Below, one piece after another: positions 34,621 to 43,965 of a DNA stretch of 64,000 nucleotides. Where the stretch lies: the NCBI GenBank assembly GCA_023150805.1, contig JAKLKF010000002.1:1-64000 (forward strand). The letters run 5' to 3'. Positions within the stretch are counted from its first letter, which is position 1; every line of letters begins with the position of its first letter. The DNA comes from Myxococcota bacterium (GTDB lineage Bacteria > Myxococcota_A > UBA796 > UBA2385). Under the pieces are notes generated by a model that saw nothing but the letters and a program-made list of their open reading frames with translations, was not told the DNA's origin and did not search any database. The translations under genes were made by a program, and so were the position numbers.

Positions 34621-37600
34621 TCAGCGGCCGGCGGCGGGGGCGGGAGCCGGTGCAGCGGCCGGCGCGGGCCGGCGCGGCGCGGCGTTCTGCTGCTGCTGGG
34701 CCAGGGCGACCATCCGGGCCTCGCGGTGGCGCTGGGCCCAGCCCGTCAGCTCGGTGGTGAGGCTCTGGTGCTCGGCGCGCTTGGTCTCGGCGGCGCTGCC
34801 GAGCTGCTCCTTCTGGCTGCGCGCCTCCTCCTCGGCGGCGGCGGTGTCCGAGATCGCGGCCTGGTTGGCCTGCTGCAGGCCCTGGGCGCCCTGCTGGGCG
34901 GTGTCGAGGTTGGTGCGGCTGCCGGCGGCCTGTTCCTGGGTGGTGGTCAGCACCTGGGCGTCGCCCTGGAGCTGGGCCTGGGCCTCGGGGCCCTTGGCCG
35001 CCTCGGTCGCCATGGTGGAGTCCATCTGGGCGAAGGCTTCGCTCATCTGGTTGGCGTCGTTGTTCATCGACTGCATGGCGCGGCCGGCGCTGCCGGGCAG
35101 CTTGCTGGCGATCCAGGTGAAGCCCTGGAAGGCGGCGAGCGGGCCCTTGATGACGGCCAGCCCGGCGGCGCGCTCGGGGTAGCCCTCGAGCATGCCCTGG
35201 GCCTCCTGCTGGCGGGCCTGCTGCTCGGCGTTGGCCGACTGGCGGCGGGCGACGGCCTGCTCGTGGGCCTGCTGGGCCGACATGGCGGTCTGGGTCTCCT
35301 GCACGCACTCCTGGATCGGCGCCTGGTTCTGCTCGTGGGCCTGCCCCTGGGCGGACATCTGCTGCTCGGCGGCCTCGGCCTGGGCGCGGGCGGCCAGCGC
35401 CTCCTCGATCTGGTTGAGGATCAGGTCGAGCTGCTCGGGCGTGCCGGGCGGCTCCTCGTAGTTGGGGTTCACGCGCTCGGTGTTGGCCAGGGCGGGCCCC
35501 CCGGGGGACAGCGCCGCGCCGAGCTGCTCCTGCTCCTGCATCCCGCGGTTGTCCTGGGTGTACAGACCACTGGAGACAGTCGCGGCCTCCCGCTTGGCCT
35601 GGGCGTCCCGCCCCTCCTTGTCGGAGGCGAGATCGTAGGTCTTCTGCCCGGCCTGGACGGTGATGTTGCCCAGGCGCTCGTTCATGCGGGCGGCGTTGCC
35701 CTGGGGGCCGGCGCGGGTGCGGCCGGCGATGATGAACGGACCGTACAGGTCCTCGGCGAAGGGGTAGAGCAGGGTGTCGAGCAGGGGGCTGCGGCCCAGC
35801 GTCTTCTTCCAGGAGTCCGGGCGCCACTGCTCCTGGCCGTTGGCGTAGTCCAGCCGCGAGCGGACCATGGCGTCCGACAGGTCCTGGCCGGCGGCGGCGC
35901 GCGACGGCGGGTTCATCAGCGCCTCGGGGGCGGCCTTCATCATCTCCCAGTGTTCGCGCAGGGTCCAGAAGCCCTTGTTCTGCTCGCCCATCTGCTGGTT
36001 CATGGTGCGATCGGCGCCGGGGGTGGCGCCGGCGGCGGCCTGGTCACCGGCCAGGTCGGCCTGGCGGCTGACGTCGGCGTCGACGTCGGAGCGGCGGGCG
36101 TCGAAGGGGGCCCGCTGCTGGGCGTCGTACTGGTCCATCGCGGACCGGCGGCTGTCGTTGTAGCGGGTCTCGGCCTGCTGCATCGCGTGGTTGCTGGCGT
36201 CGGTCGCCTGCTTGAAGGCGGCGTCGTACTCGGCGCTGGCCGTCCGGGACTGTCCATTGTGCTGCTGGACGATCTCCAGGCGGGCCTGGCTGTGCTCCAG
36301 GTCGAACTGCTGCTTCATCTGCCGCGCGACGTCGGGGCTCATCGAGTCCCGGTTCTCCATCAGCCACAGCTCCTGTCGCACGCGCTTGGTGTCGACGTCC
36401 TGGAGCTGGGCGTTGCGGCTGCCCTCGATGGACTGCTGGCGCTGCTGGAACTCCAGGCTGGCCTGGTCGGTGCTGGACTTGAACTGCTGGCTGGCGGCCT
36501 CGATGTCGGCCATCCGGTGCTGGTGCGCCGAGTCGTTGACCTCCATCTGGTAGCGGTGGCGATCCTGGATGACCTCGGGGTCCTGCAGGCGGCGCTGGAA
36601 GTCGGCGTCGATCTGCTCGTGCTGCTGCTGCCGGCTGGTCTCGAGTTCCTGGGCCTTCTGCTGGCGCGCCTGGCTGCGCGCGTCCTCGATCGCCTGGTTG
36701 CGCTGCTGGGTGATGCGCGCCTCGGCCTCGATGTGGCTGCGGAAGCGCTCGCGCACGGCGGCCAGGCCCTTCTGGCGCTCCTGCGGCGTGGGGCCGTCGG
36801 CGCCCTGGGTGGGAGCGTCGGCGCCCTGGGTGGTGGGCGCGTCGGCGGCGCCCTGGCGGACGACGTCGGGGGCCTCGGTGCGCGGGGTGGGAGCGTCGGC
36901 GCCCTGGACCGGCGCGGGCGCGTCGGCGCCCGGGGTCGGCGCGGGGCCGTCGGCGGCCCGGGTGGGCGCGACCTCGGGCACCTCGGTGCGTGGCGTGGCC
37001 TGGGGGCCGGTCTCGGCCGTGCCGGTGCCGTGGCGGCTCTGGAGGTAGGCGTCGCCGGCCTTGCTGCCGGCTGCCTCGCCGGCCTTGCCGCCGACCCAGC
37101 CGCCCAGCGCGCCGGCCGCGCGCCCGCTGGCGTCGGAGATGCCCGCGCCCTGGGCCTCGACCTCGCGCGGGTCGGCCTCGCTCTTGAAGGCGTGCAGCGC
37201 CCGGAAGAGCAGGACGGCCGGCTGGAGGACGAGGTTGTTGATGAGGTCGAGCACGCCGGTGGCGGCGCCGATGCCGAGCGCGATGGCCGAGAGCGTGGCG
37301 GCCAGGGGCGAGGCGACGCCGACCGTGATGATGGTGATGATCCACATCACGGCCGAGATGACGCCGATGATGCCGGCGATCACGTTCATGATGTCGCAGA
37401 CGAGCTGGATGACCTCGGAGATGCTGGCGAGCGTGTTGGCCAGGACTTCGTAGGTGGAGTCGCCCTCGCCGAACTTGCCGATGGTGTCCGCGGTCTGGCC
37501 CCAGTCGCGGGTGGCCAGGCCGTAGACCGACATCGCGCCGCCCAGGATGGCGCCCACGCCGGGGATGGGCACGAAGCGCGCGGCGAGCTTGCCGATGGCG

Positions 37601-38325
37601 CCCGCGGCGAAGCCCAGGCCCAGGCCGGTGAGGCCGCCCTGGATGGCACCCTCGCCGGCGCGCTCGGCGATGAAGGCGGCGCGCTCGGTGCTGCCGGGCT
37701 CGCCCACCTGGGTGCGGGCGCCCGACCAGCGCTGGTGCTCGATCAGCTCCTCGTGGATGAGGGCCAGGTCGCTGCTGCCCAGGCCGCCGACCTCCGAGGC
37801 GGGGGCCGTGGGCAGCGGGCCGGTCATCAGGCCGCCGTCGCCGCCCTGCTGGCCGCCGCCGGGCTGCTGGCCGCCCTTGCCACCCTCGCCCTCCTCCTGG
37901 CCGGGGCCCGCCTGCTCCTGCCCCTCGCCCTGGGCGCCCTCCTGGCCGGGGCCGCCCTGGGTCTCGGCGGGGGGGGCCGGCTGCACCGTGGGGGCCGGCG
38001 GGCCGGCGACGGCGGGCGTGTCGGCGATGACCGTGGCGGCGTCCTCCTCGCCCAGGGCTTCGCGCGTGGCCTGCTCGACCACGGGACGGTCGCCCGCGGG
38101 AGCCTGGCCGAGCATCTGCCGCGCGTCGCCGGGGCCGCCGATCTCGTTGGCGATGATCTGCACGGCCTCTCCGCCGCCGCCCGGGGCAGGGGCCGGCCCC
38201 TGCAGCGCCTGGGCCGCCGCCGCGTTGCCGCGAGGCTGCGTGACGGCGGGCGCCTGGACGGAGGGGGCGGGCGCCGGCGCGGGGGCCTGCTGGGGGGTGG
38301 GGGTGGCGAGTCCCTGGCCGGGCAT
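34621..38325 (-). CDS. Very large eCIS-cargo-like protein with membrane and coiled-coil regions
   Basis: A 1234-residue protein. The N-terminus is Pro/Ala-rich and contains VTQPRGNAAAAQAL, a leader pattern I associate with proteins of extracellular contractile injection systems (eCIS) and DUF4157-type toxins. A Gly/Glu/Gln-rich linker is followed at about 250-380 by a strongly hydrophobic region (IIGVISAVMWIITIITVGV and neighbours) suited to membrane insertion. Next is a repeat region with GADAPT units and about 600 residues of Gln/Ala/Arg-rich coiled coil. No enzymatic motif is visible. The ATG at 38325 follows AGAGG. No sheath, tube or baseplate gene lies in the window, so the eCIS link is an inference from one motif. 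Confidence 0.7.
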   Translation of the reverse strand: MPGQGLATPTPQQAPAPAPAPSVQAPAVTQPRGNAAAAQALQGPAPAPGGGGEAVQIIANEIGGPGDARQMLGQAPAGDRPVVEQATREALGEEDAATVIADTPAVAGPPAPTVQPAPPAETQGGPGQEGAQGEGQEQAGPGQEEGEGGKGGQQPGGGQQGGDGGLMTGPLPTAPASEVGGLGSSDLALIHEELIEHQRWSGARTQVGEPGSTERAAFIAERAGEGAIQGGLTGLGLGFAAGAIGKLAARFVPIPGVGAILGGAMSVYGLATRDWGQTADTIGKFGEGDSTYEVLANTLASISEVIQLVCDIMNVIAGIIGVISAVMWIITIITVGVASPLAATLSAIALGIGAATGVLDLINNLVLQPAVLLFRALHAFKSEADPREVEAQGAGISDASGRAAGALGGWVGGKAGEAAGSKAGDAYLQSRHGTGTAETGPQATPRTEVPEVAPTRAADGPAPTPGADAPAPVQGADAPTPRTEAPDVVRQGAADAPTTQGADAPTQGADGPTPQERQKGLAAVRERFRSHIEAEARITQQRNQAIEDARSQARQQKAQELETSRQQQHEQIDADFQRRLQDPEVIQDRHRYQMEVNDSAHQHRMADIEAASQQFKSSTDQASLEFQQRQQSIEGSRNAQLQDVDTKRVRQELWLMENRDSMSPDVARQMKQQFDLEHSQARLEIVQQHNGQSRTASAEYDAAFKQATDASNHAMQQAETRYNDSRRSAMDQYDAQQRAPFDARRSDVDADVSRQADLAGDQAAAGATPGADRTMNQQMGEQNKGFWTLREHWEMMKAAPEALMNPPSRAAAGQDLSDAMVRSRLDYANGQEQWRPDSWKKTLGRSPLLDTLLYPFAEDLYGPFIIAGRTRAGPQGNAARMNERLGNITVQAGQKTYDLASDKEGRDAQAKREAATVSSGLYTQDNRGMQEQEQLGAALSPGGPALANTERVNPNYEEPPGTPEQLDLILNQIEEALAARAQAEAAEQQMSAQGQAHEQNQAPIQECVQETQTAMSAQQAHEQAVARRQSANAEQQARQQEAQGMLEGYPERAAGLAVIKGPLAAFQGFTWIASKLPGSAGRAMQSMNNDANQMSEAFAQMDSTMATEAAKGPEAQAQLQGDAQVLTTTQEQAAGSRTNLDTAQQGAQGLQQANQAAISDTAAAEEEARSQKEQLGSAAETKRAEHQSLTTELTGWAQRHREARMVALAQQQQNAAPRRPAPAAAPAPAPAAGR

Positions 38326-38582
38326 GGAGACCTCTGCGGGGCGGGAGGTGCGCGCCGAGGGTCGACGGGGACCGGGATCGGAGCGCGCGCGCACGAGGGT
38401 GCAACGTGAAGGGTACCGCGGCGCTGGCCGTCGACCGTGTGAATTCCACGCGGGGGCCGCGACCGCTCGCCTCGGGCCCGCGGGCACCGGGCGGCCGCCC
38501 GTGCGATGCTGCGCCTGCTCCTCCCGACCCCCGATCCCCCGGGGGTCGGGCGCTCCGTCCCGCGACATCCCAGGAGTGGGTC

Positions 38583-39158
38583 ATGTCCGAGCCGACCAAC
38601 GACACCTCGTCCCGCCTGCCGAACGCCGGCAGCGAGCCAGTCCCTCCGCCCCTTCCGGACGAGGGCGGCGGCGGCGGAATGGGAGGCGGCCTGCTCGCCA
38701 TCGGCGCCGTGGCGCTGCTCTTCGCCGTGGTGGCCTTCGTGCTGATGCGCAGCATGGGCACCCCGGAGGAGGAGGTGGCGACGCCGGTCCGCTCGGGCGG
38801 CCCTGCCGCGGCCGAGGCGCAGGACCTGCCGGACGTGGCGCTGACGCTCTACGTCGAGCGGGGCGGCCGGGCCGAGCCGCTGCCGCCGGGCCAGGACGTG
38901 GCCGTCGGCGACAACGTGCTGTTCGAGCTCTCCAGCGAGACGGCCGCCCCGGTCCGGCTGTGGATCGAGGAGGCGGGCGCACAGATCGAGGACCTGGGCA
39001 CCATCGACGCCGACCCGAAGCCGGCGATGATCGGCGCCGAGGGCGGCATGCTGGCGTGGAACTTCGGCAGCAGCCGCACCGTGACGGTCCGCGCCTCGGC
39101 GGCGCCGCGCGGGTGCCCGGCCACCTCTTGCGCCAGCCAGGTCGTCGTCGCGAAGTAG
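38583..39158 (+). CDS. Single-pass membrane protein with exported beta-rich domain
   Basis: A 191-residue protein. A Gly-rich section (DEGGGGGMGGG) precedes one membrane helix (LLAIGAVALLFAVVAFVLM, about 35-53). The exported part (about 90-191) has strand-like text (VALTLYVERGG, DNVLFELSSETAAPVRLWI) and a pair of cysteines near the end. The pattern resembles the DUF4384-type domains common in myxobacterial signalling proteins, but the match is loose. ATG at 38583 follows AGGAG. Divergent from the large eCIS-like gene. Confidence 0.7.
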   Translation: MSEPTNDTSSRLPNAGSEPVPPPLPDEGGGGGMGGGLLAIGAVALLFAVVAFVLMRSMGTPEEEVATPVRSGGPAAAEAQDLPDVALTLYVERGGRAEPLPPGQDVAVGDNVLFELSSETAAPVRLWIEEAGAQIEDLGTIDADPKPAMIGAEGGMLAWNFGSSRTVTVRASAAPRGCPATSCASQVVVAK

Positions 39159-39213
39159 CGCCCCGCAGGCGCCGCGCCGAGCCCGCCGATCCGCCCGCCG
39201 ATCCGCCCTCCGA

Positions 39214-39351
39214 TCAGTCGTCGTGCAGGATGCGCACCGGCGGATCGTCGAGGTCGTCGAACTGCCCCTGGCGCACCGCGCGCAGGTAGAGCACCAGGAA
39301 GGTGCCCGAGAGCAGCAGGGCGACGGGCAGCAGGAAGAAGACGGCGTTCAC
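39214..39351 (-). CDS. ccoS: CcoS, cbb3 oxidase assembly protein
   Basis: A 45-residue protein with one membrane helix (FFLLPVALLLSGTFLVLYL), then the family signature GQFDDLDDPPVRIL. CcoS is needed for haem and copper incorporation into cbb3 oxidase. GTG at 39351 overlaps the ccoI stop as GTGA, which fixes the start. Last gene of the cco operon. Confidence 0.9.
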   Translation of the reverse strand: MNAVFFLLPVALLLSGTFLVLYLRAVRQGQFDDLDDPPVRILHDD

Positions 39352-41705
39352 GGTGCGAGCTCCCGGCGGACCTTGCGCTCCACGGAGAGCGCGCCCGAGA
39401 TGACCAGCGCGCTGGACAGGGGCATCAGGACCGCGGCGACCAGGGGGTTGACCAGCCCGGCGACGGCGAAGCCGACGGCCAGGACATTATAGGCGACCGA
39501 GCGGTACATGCTGACGCGGCTGACGCGCGCGGCCGCGCGAGCGGCCACCAGGCCGGCGCGCAGCGCGGGGATCTGGCCGCCGACCAGGATGCCGTCGGCC
39601 ACCAGCACCGAGCTGGCCGCGCCGTGGCCCATCGCCACGCCCACGTCCGCCTCGGCCAGCGCCGGGCCGTCGTTCACGCCGTCGCCCACGAACATGACGC
39701 GGTGGCCCTCGGCGCGGCGGGCGGCGATCCAGGACGCCTTGTCGGTGGGGGAGAGGGCCGCCAGCACCTCGTCGATGCCGGCCTGGCGCGCGATCTCGGC
39801 GGCGACGTCGGGGTGGTCGCCGGTGACCAGCGCCACGCGGATGCCGGCGCGGCGCAGGCCTCCGACGGCGAGCCGCACGTCGTCGCGGATCCGGTCGCGG
39901 AGGTGGATCCGGCCGACCACCCGCTCTCCGGGCTGCCCGGGGTGCTCGACGACCTCGACCACGCCGGCCGCGCCTGCCCCGCGGACCGCGTGGACCCGGC
40001 CGTCGACCTCGCCCTGGATGCCCTGGCCCGGCACCTCGACGATGGCCGCGCCCAGGGGCAGCGGGATGCCGCGGGCCTGGGCCTCGTCGACGATGGCGCG
40101 GGCGATGGGGTGCACGCTGCCGCGCTCGATGCCGGCCGCGATGCGGAGCACGGCGTCGTCGGCGACGACCACCCGGGGCCGGCCCCAGGTCAGGGTGCCG
40201 GTCTTGTCGAGCGCGACCAGGTCGACCAGGGCCGCCCGGCGCACGGCGTCGCCGCCGCGGAGCAGCAGCCCGCGCCGCGCGGCGGCCCCCAGGCCGGCGT
40301 GCGCCGACAGCGGGGTGGACAGCGCCAGCGCGCAGGGGCAGGCGACGACCAGGACGGCGACGGTGATCTCGATTGCGTGGCCCACGTCGCCGAGCAGCGA
40401 CCAGCCGACCAGGCTGGCGAGGCCGACGACCAGGGTGAGGCCGACGAACCACGGCGCGAGGCGGTCGGCCGCCGAGGGCTGGGGCGGCCGGGAGGCGGCG
40501 TCGCGCAGCATGTCGGCCATGCGGGCGAGCAGCGAGTCGCTGGCCGGGGCGTCGACCTCGACCAGCAGGTGGCCCTCGACCAGCACGGCGCCGGCGACGA
40601 CGGGCCGGCCGGGCGCGACGGGCACCGGCTCGCTCTCGCCCGTCAGCAGGCCGACCTGCAGGCGGCCCTGCCCGGACAGCACGTGGCCGTCGGTGGCGAC
40701 CTCCTCGCCGGCGCCGACCTCGACCCGGTCGCCCGGGCGCAGCTCGCTGGCGGCGACCTCCTCGACGCCCGTGGGGGTGACCCGGCGCGCGGTGGCCGGC
40801 GCCTCGGCCGCCAGGGCCTGGGCCGCCTCGGCCGCGCGGCGTCGCCCCCGCTGCTCCAGCACCCGCCCGACGAGCAGCAGCATGACGAGCATGGTCATGC
40901 TGTCGAGCCAGCCGTCCATGCCGCGCAGGGTCGCGTACAGGCCGTGCGCGTAGACCCCGCCGACCGCGAGCGCGATGGGCAGGTCCATGTGCAGCACGCG
41001 GACCTTCAGGCCCTCCCAGGCGCCGCGGTAGAACGGCGCGGCCGAGTAGAGCGCCACCGGGGTCGCCAGCACCAGGCTGATCCACTGGAACAGGCGGGTG
41101 TAGCCCTCGCCCATGCCGCTGAACCAGCCCAGGTAGACCGCGGCGGCGATCATCATCACGTTGCCGGTCGCGAAGGCCGCCACGCCCAGGCGCAGGAGCA
41201 TGTCCTTGTCGTCGACCTGGGCGTCCTGCACGGCGCGCGGCCGGTAGCCCAGGCGCCGCACCCGGGTCAGCGCCTCGGCCAGGTCGCCCTGGCGCGGGTC
41301 CCAGCGCACGCGCGCCGCGCCCGTGCCGTAGCTGACGTGGGCCTCGACCACGCCCGGGGCGTCCAGCATCACGCGCTCGGTCACCCAGGTGCAGGCCGCG
41401 CAGCGCAGGCCGTCGACGTGCAGCGTGGCCTCGACCAGGCCGTCGGCGAGCGCCACGCGGGGGATCCGGTCCCAGCCGCTGGTCGGCAGCCCGTCGGGTC
41501 GAGGAGGGTGCGCGTCGCGCCGCTGGAAGTAGCTGTCCAGCCCGGCGCCCTGGACGATCCGCGCCGCCGACTCGCAGCCCGAGCAGCAGAACACCTCGTC
41601 GGCCGCGGCATCGGCCTCGACCTCGGTGCCACACCAGGTGCAGGGCCGGACGGCCCCGCTCGTCACCGTCTCCCCGTCGTCCTGGGCGAGCGCCGAGGCG
41701 CTCAC
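39348..41705 (-). CDS. ccoI: CcoI/FixI, copper-exporting P-type ATPase for cbb3 assembly
   Basis: A 785-residue heavy-metal P1B ATPase. The N-terminus has the CcoI-type metal cluster CTWC (22-25) and FCCSGC (39-44), then a heavy-metal-associated domain with CAAC (102-105). Membrane helices include the ion-binding CPCALALSTPL. The cytoplasmic domain carries DKTGTLTWG (phosphorylated Asp) and GDGVNDGPALAEADVG. CcoI supplies copper to the CuB site of CcoN. GTG at 41705 overlaps the preceding small gene's stop (GTGA), and its own stop overlaps ccoS. Confidence 0.95.
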   Translation of the reverse strand: MSASALAQDDGETVTSGAVRPCTWCGTEVEADAAADEVFCCSGCESAARIVQGAGLDSYFQRRDAHPPRPDGLPTSGWDRIPRVALADGLVEATLHVDGLRCAACTWVTERVMLDAPGVVEAHVSYGTGAARVRWDPRQGDLAEALTRVRRLGYRPRAVQDAQVDDKDMLLRLGVAAFATGNVMMIAAAVYLGWFSGMGEGYTRLFQWISLVLATPVALYSAAPFYRGAWEGLKVRVLHMDLPIALAVGGVYAHGLYATLRGMDGWLDSMTMLVMLLLVGRVLEQRGRRRAAEAAQALAAEAPATARRVTPTGVEEVAASELRPGDRVEVGAGEEVATDGHVLSGQGRLQVGLLTGESEPVPVAPGRPVVAGAVLVEGHLLVEVDAPASDSLLARMADMLRDAASRPPQPSAADRLAPWFVGLTLVVGLASLVGWSLLGDVGHAIEITVAVLVVACPCALALSTPLSAHAGLGAAARRGLLLRGGDAVRRAALVDLVALDKTGTLTWGRPRVVVADDAVLRIAAGIERGSVHPIARAIVDEAQARGIPLPLGAAIVEVPGQGIQGEVDGRVHAVRGAGAAGVVEVVEHPGQPGERVVGRIHLRDRIRDDVRLAVGGLRRAGIRVALVTGDHPDVAAEIARQAGIDEVLAALSPTDKASWIAARRAEGHRVMFVGDGVNDGPALAEADVGVAMGHGAASSVLVADGILVGGQIPALRAGLVAARAAARVSRVSMYRSVAYNVLAVGFAVAGLVNPLVAAVLMPLSSALVISGALSVERKVRRELAP

Positions 41706-41827
41706 CGCTTCTCCTCGTTGTAGGACTGCTCCACCTGCGCCGGGTTCTGCAGCGCGACGTAGAGCATGTAGCCGTTGACGGCCAGGACGGTCAGGAAGCC
41801 CACGACGATGCCGATGAGCCAGCGCAT
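41702..41827 (-). CDS. Very short FixH/CcoH-like membrane protein
   Basis: Only 41 residues: one membrane helix (LIGIVVGFLTVLAVNGYMLY) and a tail ending VEQSYNEEKR. Position between ccoG and ccoI and the VNGYMLYVALQNP...SY pattern match the first helix of FixH/CcoH, whose usual length is about 150 residues. The C-terminal extracytoplasmic domain is missing, and there is no sign of a frameshift because start and stop overlap both neighbours (TGATG and GTGA). It appears to be a reduced but maintained subunit. Confidence 0.7.
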   Translation of the reverse strand: MRWLIGIVVGFLTVLAVNGYMLYVALQNPAQVEQSYNEEKR

Positions 41828-43197
41828 CAGTTCTCCTCGACGGCGCCGCTCTTGAAGGTGGAACCCACAGTCACCTGGTCGAACGGCGTGGTGAGCTGGA
41901 GCTGGAAGGGGATGGTCCGCTGCTGCGCGAGGTGGGGCGGGATCCGGATGGCCACGGGGACCTTGGCGCTCTCGGTGCTGCCGAGGGCCACGGGTGGCGC
42001 GACCAGCTCGGCGCCCTCCAGGCCCACCAGCGCGACCTGGATCTCGGCCTTGTCGGTGGGAGCGCCCGACTGGTTGTTGGTCACCTGCAGGAAGAAGGTG
42101 TTGCGGACCCACCCGTCGGCGTCCACCTGGTACAGCGTGCCGGGCACGCGGTTGAGGTTCGCCTCGATGGCGTGCCGTCCGGTCATCATCACGGTGAACA
42201 CGGACACGAGCGCGGTCAGCAGGACCCCGTAGACCGCGGTGCGCGGCCGGAGCAGCTTGGGCCTGCGGCCCGCCTCCTCGTCGACGCTGGTGTACTGGAT
42301 GAGGCCGGGGCTGTTGTTGGCCTTGGCCATCACGCCGTCACACGCGTCGATGCAGCGCGCACAGCCGATGCACTCGAGCTGGTAGCCGTTGCGGATGTCG
42401 ATGCCGGTCGGGCAGACCACGACGCACTTGTCGCAGTCGATGCAGGCGCCGAACTGCGTCTGGGGGTTCTCCCTGCGGTCCTTCTTGGTGCCGCGGGGCT
42501 CGGAGATCCCGACCCTGTACATGACCTGGACAGACTGCTCGTCGGTGAGCGCCGCCTGGAACCGGGCGTAGGGGCACAGGTAGTTGCAGAACTGCTCGCG
42601 GAACCAGGCGAAATCGAGGAAGAGGAAGAAGGCGAAGAAGGCCGTCACGCCGTAGGCGCCGTCGCTGCCGCGCCCCGTCCACAGCAGCCGGGGATCCTCG
42701 AAGAAGCCCACCATGAACAGGGAGAGGGCCACGGCCAGGACCAGGTAGATGGCCCAGACCGCGAGCTGCTTGACCCACCACTCGCCGGACCAGCGCTTCT
42801 TGGACAGCGCCATGCGCTTGGCGCGGTCCCCCTGCACCAGCGCCTCGATCGGCCGGATCAGCTCCTCGAGGAACACGGTCTGCGGACAGGCGTAGCCGCA
42901 CCACACCCGCCCGTAGAGCGAGGTGAGGAAGAACAGTCCAAACGCCAGGAACAGTCCGATGAGCACGATGAAGAACGCGTCATGGGGCGTGAATGTCGCA
43001 CCCAGCGCGAACAGCCGCCGCCCCGGCAGGTCCAGCCGAAGCAGCGGCACGCCGCCCAGGTTGATCCAGGGCACGCCGATCATGATGGCCATCAGGATCC
43101 AGCCGGACACGCGATGGATGCGCTGGAACCGGCCCTTGATGGCCGCCGTGAACACCCACTTCCGCTTGCCGTCTTCTGTCTGGCCGAGGACCGCCAT
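41827..43197 (-). CDS. ccoG: CcoG/FixG, ferredoxin-type cbb3 accessory protein
   Basis: A 456-residue membrane protein with four N-terminal to central hydrophobic segments, a periplasmic-side motif WCGYACPQTVF, and two 4Fe-4S clusters in ACIDCDKCVVVCPTG and CIGCARCIDAC. The C-terminal 130 residues form an Ig-like domain. CcoG reduces copper for CuB assembly. ATG at 43197 follows AGGAGG. Its stop overlaps the start of the short FixH-like gene. Confidence 0.95.
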   Translation of the reverse strand: MAVLGQTEDGKRKWVFTAAIKGRFQRIHRVSGWILMAIMIGVPWINLGGVPLLRLDLPGRRLFALGATFTPHDAFFIVLIGLFLAFGLFFLTSLYGRVWCGYACPQTVFLEELIRPIEALVQGDRAKRMALSKKRWSGEWWVKQLAVWAIYLVLAVALSLFMVGFFEDPRLLWTGRGSDGAYGVTAFFAFFLFLDFAWFREQFCNYLCPYARFQAALTDEQSVQVMYRVGISEPRGTKKDRRENPQTQFGACIDCDKCVVVCPTGIDIRNGYQLECIGCARCIDACDGVMAKANNSPGLIQYTSVDEEAGRRPKLLRPRTAVYGVLLTALVSVFTVMMTGRHAIEANLNRVPGTLYQVDADGWVRNTFFLQVTNNQSGAPTDKAEIQVALVGLEGAELVAPPVALGSTESAKVPVAIRIPPHLAQQRTIPFQLQLTTPFDQVTVGSTFKSGAVEEN

Positions 43198-43237
43198 GGC
43201 AACCTCCTGACCTCGTCTACCCCAATGGGGCAGACGG

Positions 43238-43750
43238 TCAATACTGCCCGCCGCCCTTCTGGTGCACGTAGGCGGCGACCTTGAACACCTTCTCCGCGCC
43301 CAGCACCGGACCCCAGGGCGGCATGCCCTTCTCCGTCACACCATTGGTGACGGTGGCGACGATCTGGTCGCGGGAGCCGCCGTGGATCCACGTGGCGTCC
43401 GTGAGATCCGGGCCGATGCCACCCTTGAGCTCGGGGCCGTGGCAGGCGATGCAGTTGGTCTTGTAGATCGCCTCGCCCTCGGCCACCACCTCGGGGGTGA
43501 CGGTCATGCTGGCGACCGCCTCGGCCGTCGGCTGTGGCCACCGCTCGGCGGCGGCGTCCATCTCGGCCTGCCACTCGCCGGCCTGCGAGCGCTCGGCGAC
43601 GAAGTGGTAGTGCACCGCGTACGCAGGCGACCAGGCCACCGAGAACACGAAGAGACCGACCCACCAGCGGGGAAGGCGGTTGTCGTACTCCTCGATGCCA
43701 TCCGCTTCGTCAGAATGGCCGAGGACCTGGTCGGGGGTGTAGTTGCTCAT
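43238..43750 (-). CDS. ccoP: CcoP-type cytochrome c subunit, single haem
   Basis: A 170-residue protein. The N-terminus (GIEEYDNRLPRWWVGLFV) is the conserved CcoP start, leading into one membrane helix. Only one haem c site is present, CIACHGPELKGG, followed by GMPPWG with the axial Met. Canonical CcoP is about 290 residues with two haems, so the second haem domain is absent here. Its ATG overlaps the ccoQ stop by ATGA. It delivers electrons to CcoO. Confidence 0.9.
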   Translation of the reverse strand: MSNYTPDQVLGHSDEADGIEEYDNRLPRWWVGLFVFSVAWSPAYAVHYHFVAERSQAGEWQAEMDAAAERWPQPTAEAVASMTVTPEVVAEGEAIYKTNCIACHGPELKGGIGPDLTDATWIHGGSRDQIVATVTNGVTEKGMPPWGPVLGAEKVFKVAAYVHQKGGGQY

Positions 43751-43965
43751 CGCGGGCCTCCGCTCCGGAGCACGTAGGACTTGCCGTCGGGGGTTTCGTC
43801 GTCGAGGGGGAGCTGCGCCATCTCGTCCATGTGCCGCCGGTTGGACGGCAGCCATGCCCAGATCGCGTAGCCGATGAAGAACAGGAAGAAGAAGACCGTC
43901 ATCACACCCATGAGCCAGCCGTCGGTGGCGGCCTGCCGGGCAGCTTCGATCAGGGGGTTCATCAC
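43747..43965 (-). CDS. ccoQ: CcoQ-like small cbb3 subunit
   Basis: A 72-residue protein with one membrane helix (LMGVMTVFFFLFFIGYAIW) and a polar C-terminus (RRHMDEMAQLPLDDE), in the ccoQ position between ccoO and ccoP. Two adjacent ATG codons (43965 and 43962) are possible starts; both overlap the end of ccoO. CcoQ stabilises the complex. Confidence 0.85.
   Translation of the reverse strand: MMNPLIEAARQAATDGWLMGVMTVFFFLFFIGYAIWAWLPSNRRHMDEMAQLPLDDETPDGKSYVLRSGGPR

Noticed and set aside
33784-38409. A 1541-codon open frame on the plus strand
   Set aside because: Antisense to the eCIS-like protein; Gly/Leu/Val-rich text mirrors its coiled coil.
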